NCBI GenBank assembly: GCA_022376515.1
Contig: WTXI01000030.1
Location: 248,001 to 312,000 of the forward strand
Reading direction: 5' to 3'
Origin: Lactifluus volemus
Lineage: Eukaryota > Basidiomycota > Agaricomycetes > Russulales > Russulaceae
DNA length: 64,000 bases
The notes below the pieces were generated by a model that was given only the letters and a program-made list of their open reading frames with translations, ran no database searches and was not told the origin of the DNA. Positions 14,229-27,262 of the stretch are shown here, one piece after another (positions within the stretch are counted from its first letter, which is position 1; every line of letters begins with the position of its first letter). Both the position numbers and the translations under genes were made by a program.

Positions 14229-17200
14229 TCACCATTCTTTTATCTATCGGTCACACCAGGAGATTTGTGTAATAAAACTTGATGTTTGAAATTTTGGCCA
14301 TCTAATTGACCCAAACCCTGCCAATTGGCAGAAAATGTTTGCGATCGCGAGCAATGCCTACGGGTCCGTCAAAAGCTGGCGAGTTCGCCGTCATATCGGG
14401 AGGACGACTTATGAGCTCGTACAAGGTTTCAGCCAACTGTAATATTTTCCACTCAAGTGCTTTGCCGAGCCTGCCACGAGATCTCAGCACGGATATCGCG
14501 CCAAATACCGGGAATCAATATCTACAAAAAATCTCGCCCAAATATTACGTTGATCGCAGTCCAGATGAGTACAAGGTAATAGTTATGTTGTTTGATCGAG
14601 GGTTACCAAGGTAGCGAAGGGAAAGTCCAGTCATGTTCCATCGTTATCCCACCCGACGATCGGTTATGACCTGTCCTCGATCTCGATGAGCCTCTGGCAA
14701 TGCAGCGCTCGAAGCGACGAGTCGCACCTAAGTAGTTCTTCGGGGAAGAGCGATATCATCGCTGGTTCATTTAGTTCAGCTGATAAGCCTTTCTACATTC
14801 TAGTTCTTGCTGCGGCCCTGTGGCTATTGACAAAAAAAATATGCCAAGCTTCGTTGTGACATGAGATGTCCCTTATAGCCAAAATTTCATTCCGCAGAAT
14901 AGATTTTGGAGGGAGCGATACTATTAGTTTGCCCTCAGTTTTGTACGTACATCGCACGTGGATTTGTGGCACTTCGTTTGGAGGCTCCACCACTTTGAGT
15001 GAAACAACGATGATTATCTTGTGGCAAGGGCAAAAAGGCACGTTGCACAAGCGAGACAGAAATGAAGCAATTACTATCCCGACTCATAAGGTTGCGAATC
15101 GCCACGTGGTTCCTGGGTGGCGCAATGACACACACAGACACTCAGGACAGGCACATGAACGCGCAGATCAACGCTAAGACCGTCCAGGCCATGCCACCCT
15201 CAACGACAGACTAGAAGGTCAACGCTTTGACATCTGAAGTAGTTGATAACTCTATCTCACCCACCTTGGCCTTTGCGGGGTGGATGAAACAGATTAGAGA
15301 GACCCGGAGTCCGGAGGTGCAGCCGCCATTGATGATTTCCCCGCCGATGAAATTGCTTCTTTCGATTTGTCGGCCCGGATTTGGTCAGCGTTTTCATGTT
15401 ATGGTTATGGGTGCAATTGTTCATGCCTAAAACATCTTTGTTCACTGGCAACGCAACCCGCCGCCGCCACCAAATTTCAATAAACCGGTGTTTATTTTCG
15501 TGCTTTTTGTCGATTTTCCACGTTCATGTTTACCTACAGAGTACGTTCGCTATACTAAGACCTTTTACTGAATCTTTTTCGTTTTACTACTGATCGAGTT
15601 TTGGAAAAAAAAAAAAGGCGGGTTTTCTTCGGAGCTTCTTAAAGAAGCGGATAATTGGCCAACCAGAAAACGGCTCGGAACTTCTGCCAACCTAATTGAC
15701 GTGGCGGCGTCGGCGTCGACAACCATCTAAACGCCACGCGTCACGTTCTAACATTTCTTCCATTGCACGCTATTCTTTGGCGTAGCCCTCTCAGCTTTTC
15801 GAACCCCCACCCCGGACTCTGTTTGCTTCATCAATGGTTGCTATGTTCCGACGATATCGCAAGCTTAGGGGTCTCCCCAAGCGGACGTGTTGGATTTCGC
15901 GACTTACGCCGAAACTCCGATTATGTTAACCCTTTGGTAAACCGCCCCTCCCTTTCAGAAAAAACTGCAACAAGTTCAACGTCTTGGTGACCTTATTCCG
16001 AAGAAGGTCTTGGGAGTCTGCGTACCATCAAGGGGCCCAACGTTCCTTGTCAACTTCCGGATCCTCGTCTTACAGATTCTCGTATTTGGCACAATCCGCT
16101 CCAATGCTCCAGTCTATTCCCGATTGTCCATCTCACCCCCCTGCCCCTGGAATGTTGCTGATCGTGTAAATCAGTCCTTCTATAATTTCGGAACGACAGA
16201 AGTGCAACAACCCTTCTTAGGGTCAGCGAGGCGGCTCCATCTCCCTGCCACATGCTCACAACCCAGAAGGGGCAAGGAAACAGATGACTCAGTCCCTCTT
16301 TCGGCATCTGGTCTTCTGATATAGATCCGCACATTGAATGGCTATTTCTGACTCTGTTTTGCTATCTCAAGTGGGCATAGCCCCGAAATTTGACTCGATC
16401 TTTGTCTGCTCCACTGCCTTTGCGGGTCACATCAGCCAACGTTTTTGCCACACCGAGATATGGTCACCTTACGGTTGCTGTTGTATCAAGGAGCACCCAG
16501 ACACGTATCGCCTGTTCCGCATGTAGGCTCGGCGCTAATGTGTGGATCATCCATGCCATAATCGGCGCAAACCCGGCTATGTCCCTTCTCGACCAAGTAT
16601 GAATCAATGAAGCAAACTAATGTTTCAATAGTCGAAAGCTCGTCTACCGAAAATAAGGGGACAATTATAACATTCGGGAAGCAAGACTACGTAGCAATGC
16701 TCAAGACTCCGAGGTCGCTGACCTTTGTCCTGATGAGGGAGTTATACAGAAGCGGTGAGCCACGCGGCGACTGCGTCATCACGGAAAAGTGACGGCAGAA
16801 ATCTTTGAAACTTAGAACGCTTGCATGTACAAGTATACTGTGAGAGGAAGAACGAGATCAAGGCATGCTATGCCCTACAAGGGTATCTCTCATAGCCCGT
16901 CCCCACCGTTTTTGGGGGTTCTGGAAACGCGAACGCGAACAATATCGTGATTTGAATACATCAGAGATTGTCTAGCCACCCGGCTGGGTAAGGTTGCGAT
17001 AAGCGTGAGTATCCGGGCCGTACAGTGACTACTACGTAGTAAGCGGGAACTTCGGTCTATCCGGTCATTTCCTACTTCTGCACTTGACAGGGTGGCGCAT
17101 CCGAGATCATTGATTGCGCCATCCATCTTTCTTACCATGACGAGAACCTTCCCTGGGAAGTTTTGATAGCAACTGTTACATTTTTGGGAACTTGAAAGTT

Positions 17201-17724
17201 CCGCTGCCGTCCGCAATTTCGCTATACGTGAAGCGGTGGAAGAAAGGGGGGGGGCCGGGGGATGGGGTGGGCTAACGATTTGGAATTTTGATGTCGGAGT
17301 GGCGAGAAGGGCAAATGTTGACCATGAATACATGATCGAGCTTCTCGGTCTAGAGAAGCCGTTGGTTGGTCTGGGCTTACTATGAAGATTTATGGGATGT
17401 GGCGTCCGCAGGAATCTGCGGTTCTGCAGTTTCTGCGGAACTTCTTATCGGACACGCGGTGCCAAGAAGGGGTCTTACGGGGGCTGAAAGCTACAAGCGA
17501 GATTCCAGTCCCGCTGTTGGTCGCAGATACTGATCGCCAAACGCTCGCCAATGAACCCACCTTTTCAACAAAGGAAAGGTGGCACCTACAAATCTCAAGG
17601 TAACTCAGCCTAGTACAATAATTCATTCATCTGTGAGGGGAATTGTCTAAAGGATCTGTATTCTGGAAACGCCAATCACCAAGAATCATGCAGGGCTGAC
17701 ATATGGAAGTCCAGCGGATCGGCC
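14229..17724. other. 3.5 kb with no recognisable gene
   Basis: No open frame with coherent composition, family resemblance or linked splice sites was found on either strand. The longest candidates (for example 16010-16324 + and 16890-17333 -) read as random translation. A short A tract lies at 15606-15616. Given the decayed neighbours this may be old coding sequence beyond recognition, but nothing can be assigned. Confidence 0.5.
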
Positions 17725-20411
17725 TCATGCAACATAGTAAAATAGATTTCGGTCTGCTTCGTCCCGTCGAAGATACTCTTGTTCCACAAGCCCATCAATT
17801 CTTTGTTTAATGCTCGTAACGTCGGGAATGAAGTGCCGCCTCACGGCCTCAATTGTTTCGGTTTTAATTTGCTCGTACGTGAGCTCTTTACGTGCTTTCA
17901 TCACACGAACAATGGCCGCATCGAGGTAATGCTTCCGGTCACCCTCGACGGCGCTCTGCATGCGCTGCGACTCTTCATGCTGTAGGGGAGCATCCATCAG
18001 AGCATGAACTGAAGGAGGGAGGAGTTGCTTACTGTCTCTTTCACTTGTATGGAGTTGATGTGCACCTTCGGACGAGGGTCCTCAAATGCATCGTTGAATA
18101 AAAACACGTCCTCGTCGTTCACATCCTTTCCAGCTGGCCGTTTCTTGAGTACCTTTTTCTTTCCGCAGGCCAGGCTTTGGAGTGTGCGTCGTAACTCTGC
18201 ATCCTCTGATAAAGGGATTGTCCATGTCTGTCAGGCGGTTATGCAGCGGCGGGCGGGACCTACCGATACCCGCGAGCAACTTCACGTCAGAAAATGGAAC
18301 TTCTGCCATCTCATTGAAGAGTAGAAGCACGATTGCCTGATAGAGTGACACTGAAAGTTCCTTTTGTCCCGCCGCGAACCTGGCGCGCAAGCTGACAGTA
18401 CCGAGCGCATGATTCCACTCAATCTTATGGCCTTGATGTTTCTCGTTGTAGAAGGCCGCAAAACCGTCGATCTCCCGTTGCATCTATTTCCACGTGTGAG
18501 GAAGAAAGCAGGGGTGGGTGTGGGAGAGGGAACTACGGGCGAGGAATAATGACGTCCTGCGCTTTGCGCAAAGAGAACGGCCAAAAACTCTGTTGTAGGA
18601 CCATTGTGGTGAGCTTCTGCTCTATCGCACGCTCAGGCCCAAGGCGTGCATGGTACTCCGCCATTGCGTCGCGCGACAAGGCGAGGTCTCGAAACATATG
18701 GTCGCCCATACTAAATTCAGGGTCATAGTCTGTGTCACAGGAAATGTGTTGAATCTCCAAGAAATAATGCTTGTGCTGAGATTCGCACCCTCTTTGAGTT
18801 TTTTAAGCATCGCCTTTTCCGCATCGTCGCTCGCGCTACGGCCAAGCAGGAGCCTCTTTGCCAAAGCCCGATGATAGAACGCGCGGAAGACATCCTTGTC
18901 TGCTGTAAAGCGGTACAAACCAAGGGCGCATCGAGCTGTTCGTTGAATACCTCATCGCTGGAAGAGCCCTGACCCTTGCGCAAAAGCTTGTCAATATGAT
19001 GAGCAATCATCTCCGCGGGCTTGTTGTGGCGCTTTTTAAACCCATTAGAAAATGCGTCGTGCAGCGCATATCGAAAGTCTTGGGTTAGGGACGAGGATGA
19101 GGCGGGAAAGGAGAGGACCAGCGAGGCATTTGACTTGAACGTGAGTAGTCGCTCTACCATCTCCTCGTCTTTACTAACGTCGCATACAATATCAGCGACT
19201 TTGGCCTATGAATAGGTGAGAACATGTGAGCCGTGGTGGATGCGTGACCTACAGTAACGAATGATTTGAATGCGTTAACAAGCTTGGGGAGTCCGGCGAC
19301 CGATCAAACAGAGTGTTCAGCGTCCTGAGCTTCTCGACGTCGTTTCCTTCCATAAGTGGCCCAATCACTGAGAGGGGGGGGGCGTTTAGGAAAAGCTCAA
19401 GTAGAGAAAAAAAAATACTTACCACCATTTGCTAACCAGTCCAAATGACCAAGTAAAAGCGATCTCTCCGTCGTCGCCTGCACGGCATCCCAACTTGTGT
19501 CAGGTAAAGTTGCGCGAGCCCGAGAAGTTTCCTCTGCCGTCTTGGCGGCACAATAGTCGAGGAATGTAAGGGGGTCATCCGATGGACGTGACCTCCTTTC
19601 GGCCTGGCTAGTGTAGTGTTCGCTGAGTAGCTTCACATACGGAGACTCGAAACGGGCATTGTACTGAGCGTGGATTCGAAGATGGCGAATGAGAGTGCCA
19701 ACGTCAGGTCGTGCGGGGTGCTCTGCCCTGGATTCTGGTTAGCGAGGTGGGCGTGATGGGAAAAATGACGGACATATTCTGCCATTCCCATGCAAGCCAT
19801 TCATTCACTACCTGACCCAGTCGTTCGTGGAGACGCGGATCATAAAATACGCGCGATAATAGCAAGTTATTCGCTTGTTGTCTACAAGGGTGTCAGCCCA
19901 CGATATCAGACTTCTTGTGCGAAACGACGGTACGAACTGGATGCCGATGCCTTTGGCTTCCTTTGTTTGTATCAAATATCCGCGGTCAAGATAGGCCATT
20001 ACGTCCTCTAGCAGTCCAACCTGCTTCTCGAACCAACTCAAAGTCTGTGCAAATGGTGATGCGAAGGATACGCCTTCTGAAATATCTTCCACAAGTCCGC
20101 GCTCAATGCGAGCTACAGATTGTTCGAGTTCAGTCTTCAGCATGTCAGCAAGTATATCCCCCTTCTTGTAAATGACTACAGCATCCCTGCATAGTGCAAA
20201 GATACGTTCGTAGGCGAGGGGAAGAACCTCGGTGGCGTTGCGGGTAAGAATGATGCGTGTGCAGCCTCGGAGGAGGGTAATGGTCTCTTCAATCCTTTGT
20301 CGCTTGCAGGGCTGCGCTAGAATGGGGCATAAAGACTAGAGTTAAGAATATAGGGTAACACTCACGAAGGTCACCGGATATGCTGACCCGAACTGGGCCT
20401 CTCGCGGCCAT
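17725..20411 (-). pseudogene. Cullin (CUL3/CUL4-like scaffold), frameshifted
   Basis: The start at 20411 (MAARGPVRVSISGDL) is followed by cullin-repeat sequence (YERIFALCRDAVVIYKKGDILADML), the cullin homology domain ([29 protein letters not shown] in part, FYNEKHQGHKIEWNHALGT, LRRTLQSLACGKKKVLKKRP) and a C-terminal winged-helix neddylation domain (IVRVMKARKELTYEQIK ... EYLRRDEADRNLFYYVA ending at 17725). Cullins scaffold RING ubiquitin ligases and are activated by NEDD8 on the Lys of this last domain. At least three one-base lesions are visible: near 18210-18216 (extra T before LSEDAELRR), near 18915-18925 (missing G before LYRFTADKD) and near 19298-19303 (before VAGLPKLVNAFKSF). Introns are short and otherwise consistent. 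Assignment to CUL3 versus CUL4 is uncertain. Confidence 0.75.
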
Positions 20412-20733
20412 CACATGGGAGGTAGGATGTTACCAGCCCTTGACCTTGATGCTGATGCTGAGTCCGAGTCTGCGTCTAAACGAGCGACTTTGCTGAGCGG
20501 AAGGCTGGTAAATGTAGCATGATTGTCCGAGTCGTGGATATTAGGCCGAACAGCACTAAAACGTCTGATATTGAAGGAAATGTTAGAAGAGTAATCAAAT
20601 CCGTCATTATAAGTGTCAAAGCTGTATTTCGAGCCCGTGATGTTGAAGACGGAGATGTCGATATCTTATCTTATCTATCCAACCCAGGCGCATGACTCCG
20701 AGTCGGGACAACTCACGCTTGCCTTGTTCTATA

Positions 20734-21897
20734 ATGTTACGAACCCTGAACCCCAGCATCACATCTACTCCGCTCTGCACAAACTCACACATCCCGCCTT
20801 TACTCATTCAGCTGCGACTATGGCAGAGGAATGTCACTGACTATGCGTCAAAGTATTCTCAGAAACTCGAAAACGCAGCCCAACAGTGAGGTTTCATTAA
20901 CCCGCCCCGAGTGGTGCTCAATCTTTAGCGTCCCCACTTCTGTTGGAAAATAGACAAGGGGCCACTGTGGAGGAGCTTCGTACACGTGTACGGGAGCAGG
21001 AGCGTGAAAAAAGACGGCGGGGGCTATGGAAGCGGAGCCACGCCCAGCAGAACGAGCACCAAGGCTGCAACAGGATGGAAAACTAGCATCTTCGTTTCAG
21101 GTACCGCGTCCTGGCTCATCCATACGCAAGGACAGCTCTCCCGTCAAAGTGCGTCCCTTCTTCTGGTCAGTTTCTCGACACTGACTTGCAACATTTGGTA
21201 GCCCTTATCCGGAATACTCAACACAGAGCGCCTTCTGTCGAAACCGCACACTGCAGAACAAGTCTCTGCTCTGTGGACAGCTTTCCATGCTTCGCGGTCG
21301 GGTGGAACAGGACGCGGTTTCATCTGCGCATCTGTTCCGCGTGAGACTTATCATTCGATGCTCGGCGTTGCGCAGCGTTATCCAAAATTTGTCTTCCCTG
21401 TCCCTCGTACAACGAACTTAGAGGGCGCGAACGATGACGACTCGAAGAAGGCTTATGAATTCTACGTTCTTCAATGGGACTTCTACGATGCGCCGCCTCC
21501 ACCCACTTCTTTCTCCGATCCTTTCACACCACCACCGAAGCTCGATGAATATGCAAACCCGCGCGTGGCGACGGCGATATTTACTCCCTTGCTCGAGTTC
21601 AAGCTCCGTCAGACCTTCGCGACTCCTTACCTTGTGTTAACATTTTATCCCGAGCTTGCCTCGTCCCATGGCCTTGTCTTGTTGCGTGGAGAAATAACAC
21701 CCTCTGCGGCCAAAGAATCAGCCACAGGAGACTACCTGTTGAGTCAGCAAGATGCGCAGCTCCTCGCGCATGGACTGCAGCGTTTCTACCTATGGAGTTC
21801 GAATGATGAGAGAAAACCGCTTTTGCAAGATTTTCATGAAAGACCGGGCGAATTTAGATGGGAGGACTTGTTAAAGCATAGCGACTTTGGGGTTTAA
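20734..21897 (+). pseudogene. ATP11, mitochondrial F1-ATPase assembly chaperone, one frameshift
   Basis: The start ATG at 20734 gives an Arg/Ser/Thr-rich mitochondrial presequence (MLRTLNPSITSTPLC...). It is followed by the coiled start of ATP11 (YASKYSQKLENAAQQ, then after an intron TVEELRTRVREQEREKRRR). Exons run to 20889, 20890s-21150 after a ~66 bp intron, and ~21202-21897. The last exon carries the family signature (YPKFVFPVPR, FYVLQWDFYD, TAIFTPLLEFKLRQTFATPYLVLTF, SSHGLVLLRGEITPS, LSQQDAQLLAHGLQRFYLW). ATP11 binds free F1-beta subunits in the matrix. A run of five G at about 21018-21022 puts the REKRRR part out of frame with the AMEAEPRPAERAP part, so the gene is broken once or contains a homopolymer error. 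It is tail-to-tail with nothing and starts 320 bp from the divergent cullin. Confidence 0.75.
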
Positions 21898-22994
21898 ACT
21901 GTGCGTTAATCGATTCCAAACTACCTCATCAATTACCTATAAGATCCTCCCTTATCATCATCCGAATCGTCTAACATAGATATAGCACGGCGATACCGCA
22001 CAGATATAATAATCAGAGCTTTTGAACGTACCACTTGCACTTTCACCACCCACATGGCGGATTTCTTTCGAGCGATATCTCTTTAAGAAGTTTCGGACCC
22101 TATCTGAGACGAATGTTCTCTTTTGATAGACTTTCTGACCGACGCACACCGCAACATCGTATCCTCATTAGCCTAGAGAGCTAGCCCATGAAAATGACAT
22201 TCACTCCGTATCTCAGTTCTCATTTGATAAGTCTCTGGAACGGTGCAGAGGTAGGTGAACCATGGCTCGTCCGCCAAAAGGACTCAGAGTACTCGGGGCG
22301 ATGGAATAGGTCGTTACACCTATAGGTACGTTACGTTGAGCGCCGACGCAACAGCCATGGGGAACTCGATATATATAGTTTCATCCGCATTTACTATCTA
22401 GCTCAGTGGGGCTGGTCTATTTGGTCGGGATGCGTCGCTCTTCAGTACGTAGGATGCTACTGGTGGGGCGTGCTTGAGAATGGCTCAGAAAACTGGAAGA
22501 CTTGAAACAGATTTCATCTGGTACTGGTAAAAATTCGACCGTACCAGTGGTTGTGCCTCCACCTTTATAGCGTGCAAGTCGTTGACAAGCTTTGGACATT
22601 CACACGCAGATATATGAAGATTGTGGCCGCGGCTAGAATAAACCTAAAAATGGGATTATCATGCGTGAGAGAGGGCCATATATAGGGACAGAAGTTGGTA
22701 TTGAAGATGCTGGTAGCAAGTCGGGGTCAATTAGACGTGGCTATGAGGTCAAGGACCTATTCCGACGACTTCCGTTACAATTCCAAAACTTCAACTTAGC
22801 TTGCTCGTTCGACTGACTAGACAAGCTACATTTCATAACAAGATGATAGCAAAGTCAACGGTTATTTTATGGGTCACATACGAAGACGATCTATTTGGAA
22901 GCAGTGAGAGTCAATAGTACAACACTCCATACTAACAGAAACGATACCGGAAATCACCCATCACCACAGGTTGTCCTGCTAGTGTGTTCTATTA
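21898..22994. other. No supported gene
   Basis: This is the intergenic sequence between the ends of the ATP11 gene (rightward) and the first F-box copy (leftward), so it should contain two 3' ends. Only short open frames of unremarkable composition were seen. Confidence 0.4.
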
Positions 22995-24564
22995 TCAAGG
23001 CGATGAGCGATGAACAACTACGGGGTGATTGGAATGCTGGCGAGCTGTGACAAAGGACTCTATGTCCTGTTGGGCTGCTTTGTCTGAAATATCACCACTA
23101 ATAGAAAGGTTGTGTAGCGAAGGAAGAACTTCGGCAGCCGATTCTCCGACGAGTCCTTGCAATGCAGCTGCGATAAATGGCTCCAGCTTGCCAGATATGT
23201 CCAGACTCTGCACAGAAGGAAAAGAGTGAAGAATGTTGAGCCATAACGTGGGATCCATGTCATCTGGTCGATCTCCGAGCGGTTGATATTTGTCCCGCCG
23301 ATCGCGGTACCAGATACCAAGCCCCTCCACGCTGGAGCGGAAGGGCAGAATCTGGTTGCAGATCTGGGAAATGGAAAACACTTGCCAATCCAACCCTTCG
23401 CACAACATTTCCAACTGGGAAAGGACCCGGTACGAGAAATTGTATGTGAATTTGGGACAAGGCGATGCTGGCGTAGGTCGGATCGAACTCCAAGGATAGA
23501 TAGGATTGCCTGACCCACTCCGAGTGGCCGATGAACCGAACGATTTGTGGAATGTCAAAGACAAGCTGATGGAAGAAGCTTATCTCAAAGTAATCGAGTC
23601 GAGGGGCCTCGATATAGCCGCGAGGACTTCGAGGTACTCGCTGACACCGTGAAACTACACCTTAGTGAGAGCGGGGAGGAGAGAGCGGATCAATGGAGGT
23701 GGATGTCGGTGGGGTGAGGATTCGGAGATCGGAATTTGATAAAGAGAGTTTCAAGCCTTGTCAATACGGACAGAGATGTCGCCATCAGTTCAGGTGAAAT
23801 GTATCCAGCCCTCGGGATTTTCGAAAGGACAAGAGTTGTAAGGTCACTAGCAGACGATAGAAGTCGTGGTAGTGACGGAAATGAAATTCAGAACAACTCA
23901 AAATGCTGTAAACGTGGGGCTGATCCGTTCAAGAATGTAGGAGGAAGCAGGAGGGTTCCCGGGCCACCATTGGACAAAAGCTGAACAGATGCCAATGTCG
24001 GAAATGACTCCTGGACCACGGTGGAAATTCCTTCCCATAGAGGGTCTGATGATATGAATCTGGCGCAAACGATCCCAACGCTCCAGGCGGCAATGAGTTA
24101 TCGACGTCCTCGGGGTTGCGCGATCGCAGCTGCGGCCATCGATAGTCAAAGCCGATGGCGAGAGGCAATTCTGGCCAGATGTCAAGCAGTTTCCTCACAG
24201 GCGTTTTCGTTTGCAGAAAAGTTGCAGATTGAGACGGAGTGGCGATTCAAAAACGACGTATCGCCATCTTCGGCATACGTGCACCAGCTTCTCCCAATTC
24301 AATGGAAATTCATTTTTGTCTTCGTTGATGACAACTTGACAAAAATCGAAGATTTGCAGGAGGACTTCGTCGGGGAGCGAACCGACCGTCACTTGTTGGA
24401 GCACCGGACCTGGGTCATAGTACAAGTCAACAGTTGGAGTGATCGCTCCAGATGAGTGTTACAGTACCTGCCAGTGGTTCTGGTTGAGCAAATGATTCAT
24501 TCCGAAGACATGCGGTAAGCTCTCCAATCATCATCGAGACTACGGAACGGCCATCTAACGGCAT
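22995..24564 (-). pseudogene. F-box family copy 0, frameshifted, only minus-strand member
   Basis: Exon 1 (24564-24468, starting MPLDGRSVV) and exon 2 (from 24409) follow the family's structure. The F-box reads VTVGSLPDEVLLQIFDF, then LVHVCRRWRYVVFESPLRLNLQLFC. The frame then breaks near 24195-24200, continues in a different frame with LLDIWPELPLAIGFD, and is lost again across 23570-23900. The C-terminal third (CEGLDWQVFSISQICNQILPFRSSVEGL, LEPFIAAALQGLVGESAAEVLPSLHNLSI, SFVTARQHSNHPVVVHR) is clean to the stop at 22995. It is closest by eye to copy F, which ends the same way (VHRS). It lies head-to-head with copy A, 217 bp apart. Confidence 0.8.
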
Positions 24565-24781
24565 CGCAGGGGTCGTAGTGGTAGGGGATGAGTCCGAGTG
24601 GCTGGTAGGCGATTTTATTGCTTTAGCTGGGAGGATGGAAGGCCAGCCCGAGTGATACACGCGATACGCTTTGGGTGTGCCTAATGAAGATCTGAGTAAG
24701 CTTGCCAGTGAGCATGACTCGGAGTCATCCGAGAACGTTCCTCATTTCGGCCAAGCACTGGTCAACCTGTTGTTGATCCAA
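24565..24781. promoter_or_regulatory. Shared head-to-head promoter interval of F-box copies 0 and A
   Basis: 217 bp separate the two start codons, so the promoters must overlap or abut. No TATA box or repeated operator was recognised. The interval matters because this is the only inversion in the array. Confidence 0.35.
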
Positions 24782-26522
24782 ATGGATGGCCGTTCCACAG
24801 GCTCAAACAGCAGAACCGTTCAAGTTGTTGTACGGAAGAAGTCGTTGATTCAACAAGAATTAGGTAAGACCCGTCAGGAACAACTATAACGATGGCTGAG
24901 TTGCGTCGTGTGGTGTAGGCCCGCCGGTGTCCCAACGACTCACAATCGGATCTCTCCCCGACATTGTCCTCTTAGACATATTCGGTTTCTATCTGGACGA
25001 AGATGGAAACCCACGGGACTGGGAAACGCTGGTGCATGTTTGCCAACGATGGCGATACCTCGTTTTTGAATCACCAATCCGTCTCAATCTGCAACTGTTT
25101 TGCACAAAGATAATATCTGTGAGGAAACTGTTGCATGTATGGCCAGCATCACTTCCTATCACTATCTGGTTCCTTTACAGCAAGTATAGACCGGACCATT
25201 CCGTAGACGGCTTCGACAACATCGTTGCCGCATTGAAGCATTGTGATCGCGTACGCAAGATTTATATCGCCAATACAGAGGATCATCTATGGGAAGATAT
25301 TTTCACGGCAATGCAGGGACAATTTCCAATCTTGAGATCTCTTTCGTTTTGCTCACTTCGTGGGGTGAGGACCCTACCCGATACATTCTTCAACTTGAAT
25401 GGATCCGCCCCGTGTCTACAACATCTCACTCTCCGGTCAATCTCATTTCCATCGTTGCCACGACTCCTCCTGTTCACAGGTGACCTCACATCTCTTCGAC
25501 TTTTCTATATACCTACTTCTGGGTACATTTCACCTGTGACAATGGCCGCATCCCTGTCTGCGTTGCCAAAGCTCGAATCCCTTGTCATCAATTTCGGATA
25601 TCCGACACCTCACCCACAACGAAGAGACAGACCTTTACCGCCACCGACCCGGTTTGTTTTCCCCGTTCTAACTGAGTTGGGATTTCAAGGTGTCAGCGAG
25701 TATTTGGAAGTTCTCGCGGCACGGATCGATACTCCTCTACTCCATCTTCTTTTCACTCTTACCACCATGTCCTCTCCCTCCGAGGTTGAGAACATCCTTT
25801 CCCCTGCCCCACAGGACATCCATATGACTCCTTCCCCTCCAGTACCTTCCAGTGGCCCTGACCGACCTGCTGAGAAGGGAGGGGTTAAAATCAAACGGTC
25901 CCCTACTGTGGACAACGAACTTTCGGTCTTTGACATCCACAACATCTTCCGTCGTCGCTGGTTCCTCTCGAGGACCCACCTCTTGACCAACGTCATCTCA
26001 GCCCAAAAGGATGAGGATGGAAACATTTCTTGGGTGGAGTTCACTCCCCCATATCATTCACACCTGGTTAAGTGCGCTGTCGTGCTGGTACCTCACCCTG
26101 TCCTCAAGGTGAAAAAGGTAATGTTTGCATATATTTTGGAGCTTCTACGAGAAGGAGGCCACGAGGCCTTTTTCGAACTCAAGAAGGGCGGCCGCAAGGC
26201 CAACAATGCCCAGAAGGAGAAGAGGCGTCTTGCACGGAAGAGAAGCCGTGCCTCAAAACGTGAAAGGGAACGGGAAGCTGCGAAAGCGGCCAAACTTCCC
26301 ACGCGCCAGCGGCAATGTGAGGCATGCGGACGTAAGTTCGAGTCCCGCAAAACTGCCAAGAAGCACAAGTGCCCCAATTCCAAAGTAGTTCGTGTGAGTA
26401 AGGAAGCAGCCAGCGGACAGGCCTCACAAGCCACACCCGCGGCAGAGTTGGACAAGCCTCCTGCTACCCCCACCCCCCCACACCTACTCCCCCACCACAC
26501 ATCACTTCCCTACCTGCGGTAA
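24782..26522 (+). CDS. Chimeric ORF: F-box N-terminus fused in frame to LINE ORF1
   Basis: Because the inserted element's short leader has no stop in this phase, the F-box frame runs straight into the element's own protein. The result is a 561-residue chimera (24782-24863 plus 24919-26522). Residues ~1-300 are the F-box and middle region of copy A. The next residues come from the element: TLLHLLFTLTT-type leader, then its ORF1 from the ATG at 25767, with a very basic Arg/Lys stretch (RRLARKRSRASKRERERE) and a zinc-knuckle-like CEACGRKFESRKTAKKHKC before a Pro/Thr-rich tail. If made, it would join an SCF-type adaptor domain to a nucleic-acid-binding module. The open frame is a fact; expression and function are not shown. 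Confidence 0.65.
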
Positions 26523-27262
26523 CTGGAGACTCGCAAGATAACAGCCCCTTCATGTGGATTCACAGCATAGGGACTGGTCACGAACGCAAAATCCGAAAGG
26601 AGGATGCACAGAGATATAGGGAGACGGGCTTATGGGCGCCGGGTCGGTCCAAAACCTGTGGCTGACTAGTGATGATACAATCCTGTCTCGTACATACAAC
26701 GATTTGTTAAGATAAAGTGTTTCGGGGTCCTGTGCCCGTTATCACAGGACACGCCTTTACAGGGGAGTACACACAAAGATTTTTCCCCCGTCACACTCCA
26801 GAACATATCGCATGCCAATGCGGCGAAACTTTACAAACGATCGAGCATGTCATCATGCACTGCCCAATTTTCGACGCCGCGCGCCGCCGACATCTTATGT
26901 CCAAGGGCCGCACTTGGAGCCTCAAACAGCTCCTCGAAACCCAGAAGCGCGTCCAAAAGCTGCTTCGGTTCTTAGAGGAGACGAGGGCCTGCAATAAACC
27001 GCGGGCTGTCTGGGAACCAGACTGAGGCACAGGGTCTTTTTCTTCCGCATCAGAGTCACCCCTGTTGCATTTATTTACACACATATACTCGACCACCACC
27101 TAAACATAATCACACTACTACAGACGGATGGCCTCCGGCCGTCCTCCACTCATCATCCATACATGTTAGTCATAACGTGTAGATACCATTCGCGACCGCC
27201 TCTGTGCCACGTTGCACGCGCTGCGGAATACAAATTCGGATTCAAAAAAAAAAAAAAAAAAA
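25743..27262 (+). mobile_element. Internally deleted non-LTR retrotransposon (LINE) with 15 bp TSD and poly(A)
   Basis: The copy is flanked by a perfect 15 bp direct repeat, GATACTCCTCTACTC (25728-25742 and 27263-27277), and ends in a 19-base A tract directly before the right repeat. This is the signature of target-primed reverse transcription. The 5' part holds ORF1 (25767-26522, 251 residues, basic, one CCHC-like zinc motif). The 3' part (26717-27025) encodes the tail of a reverse-transcriptase protein with GHAFTGEY ... CQCGETLQTIEHVIMHCP, a Cys-Cys-His-Cys pattern typical of the C-terminus of such fungal elements. The reverse transcriptase itself is missing between them, so the copy is non-autonomous. 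It lies in the same orientation as host copy A. Confidence 0.9.

Noticed and set aside
15763..16602. Several overlapping plus-strand frames that might be a spliced gene
   Set aside because: No family resemblance, no consistent splice phases, and composition like non-coding sequence.
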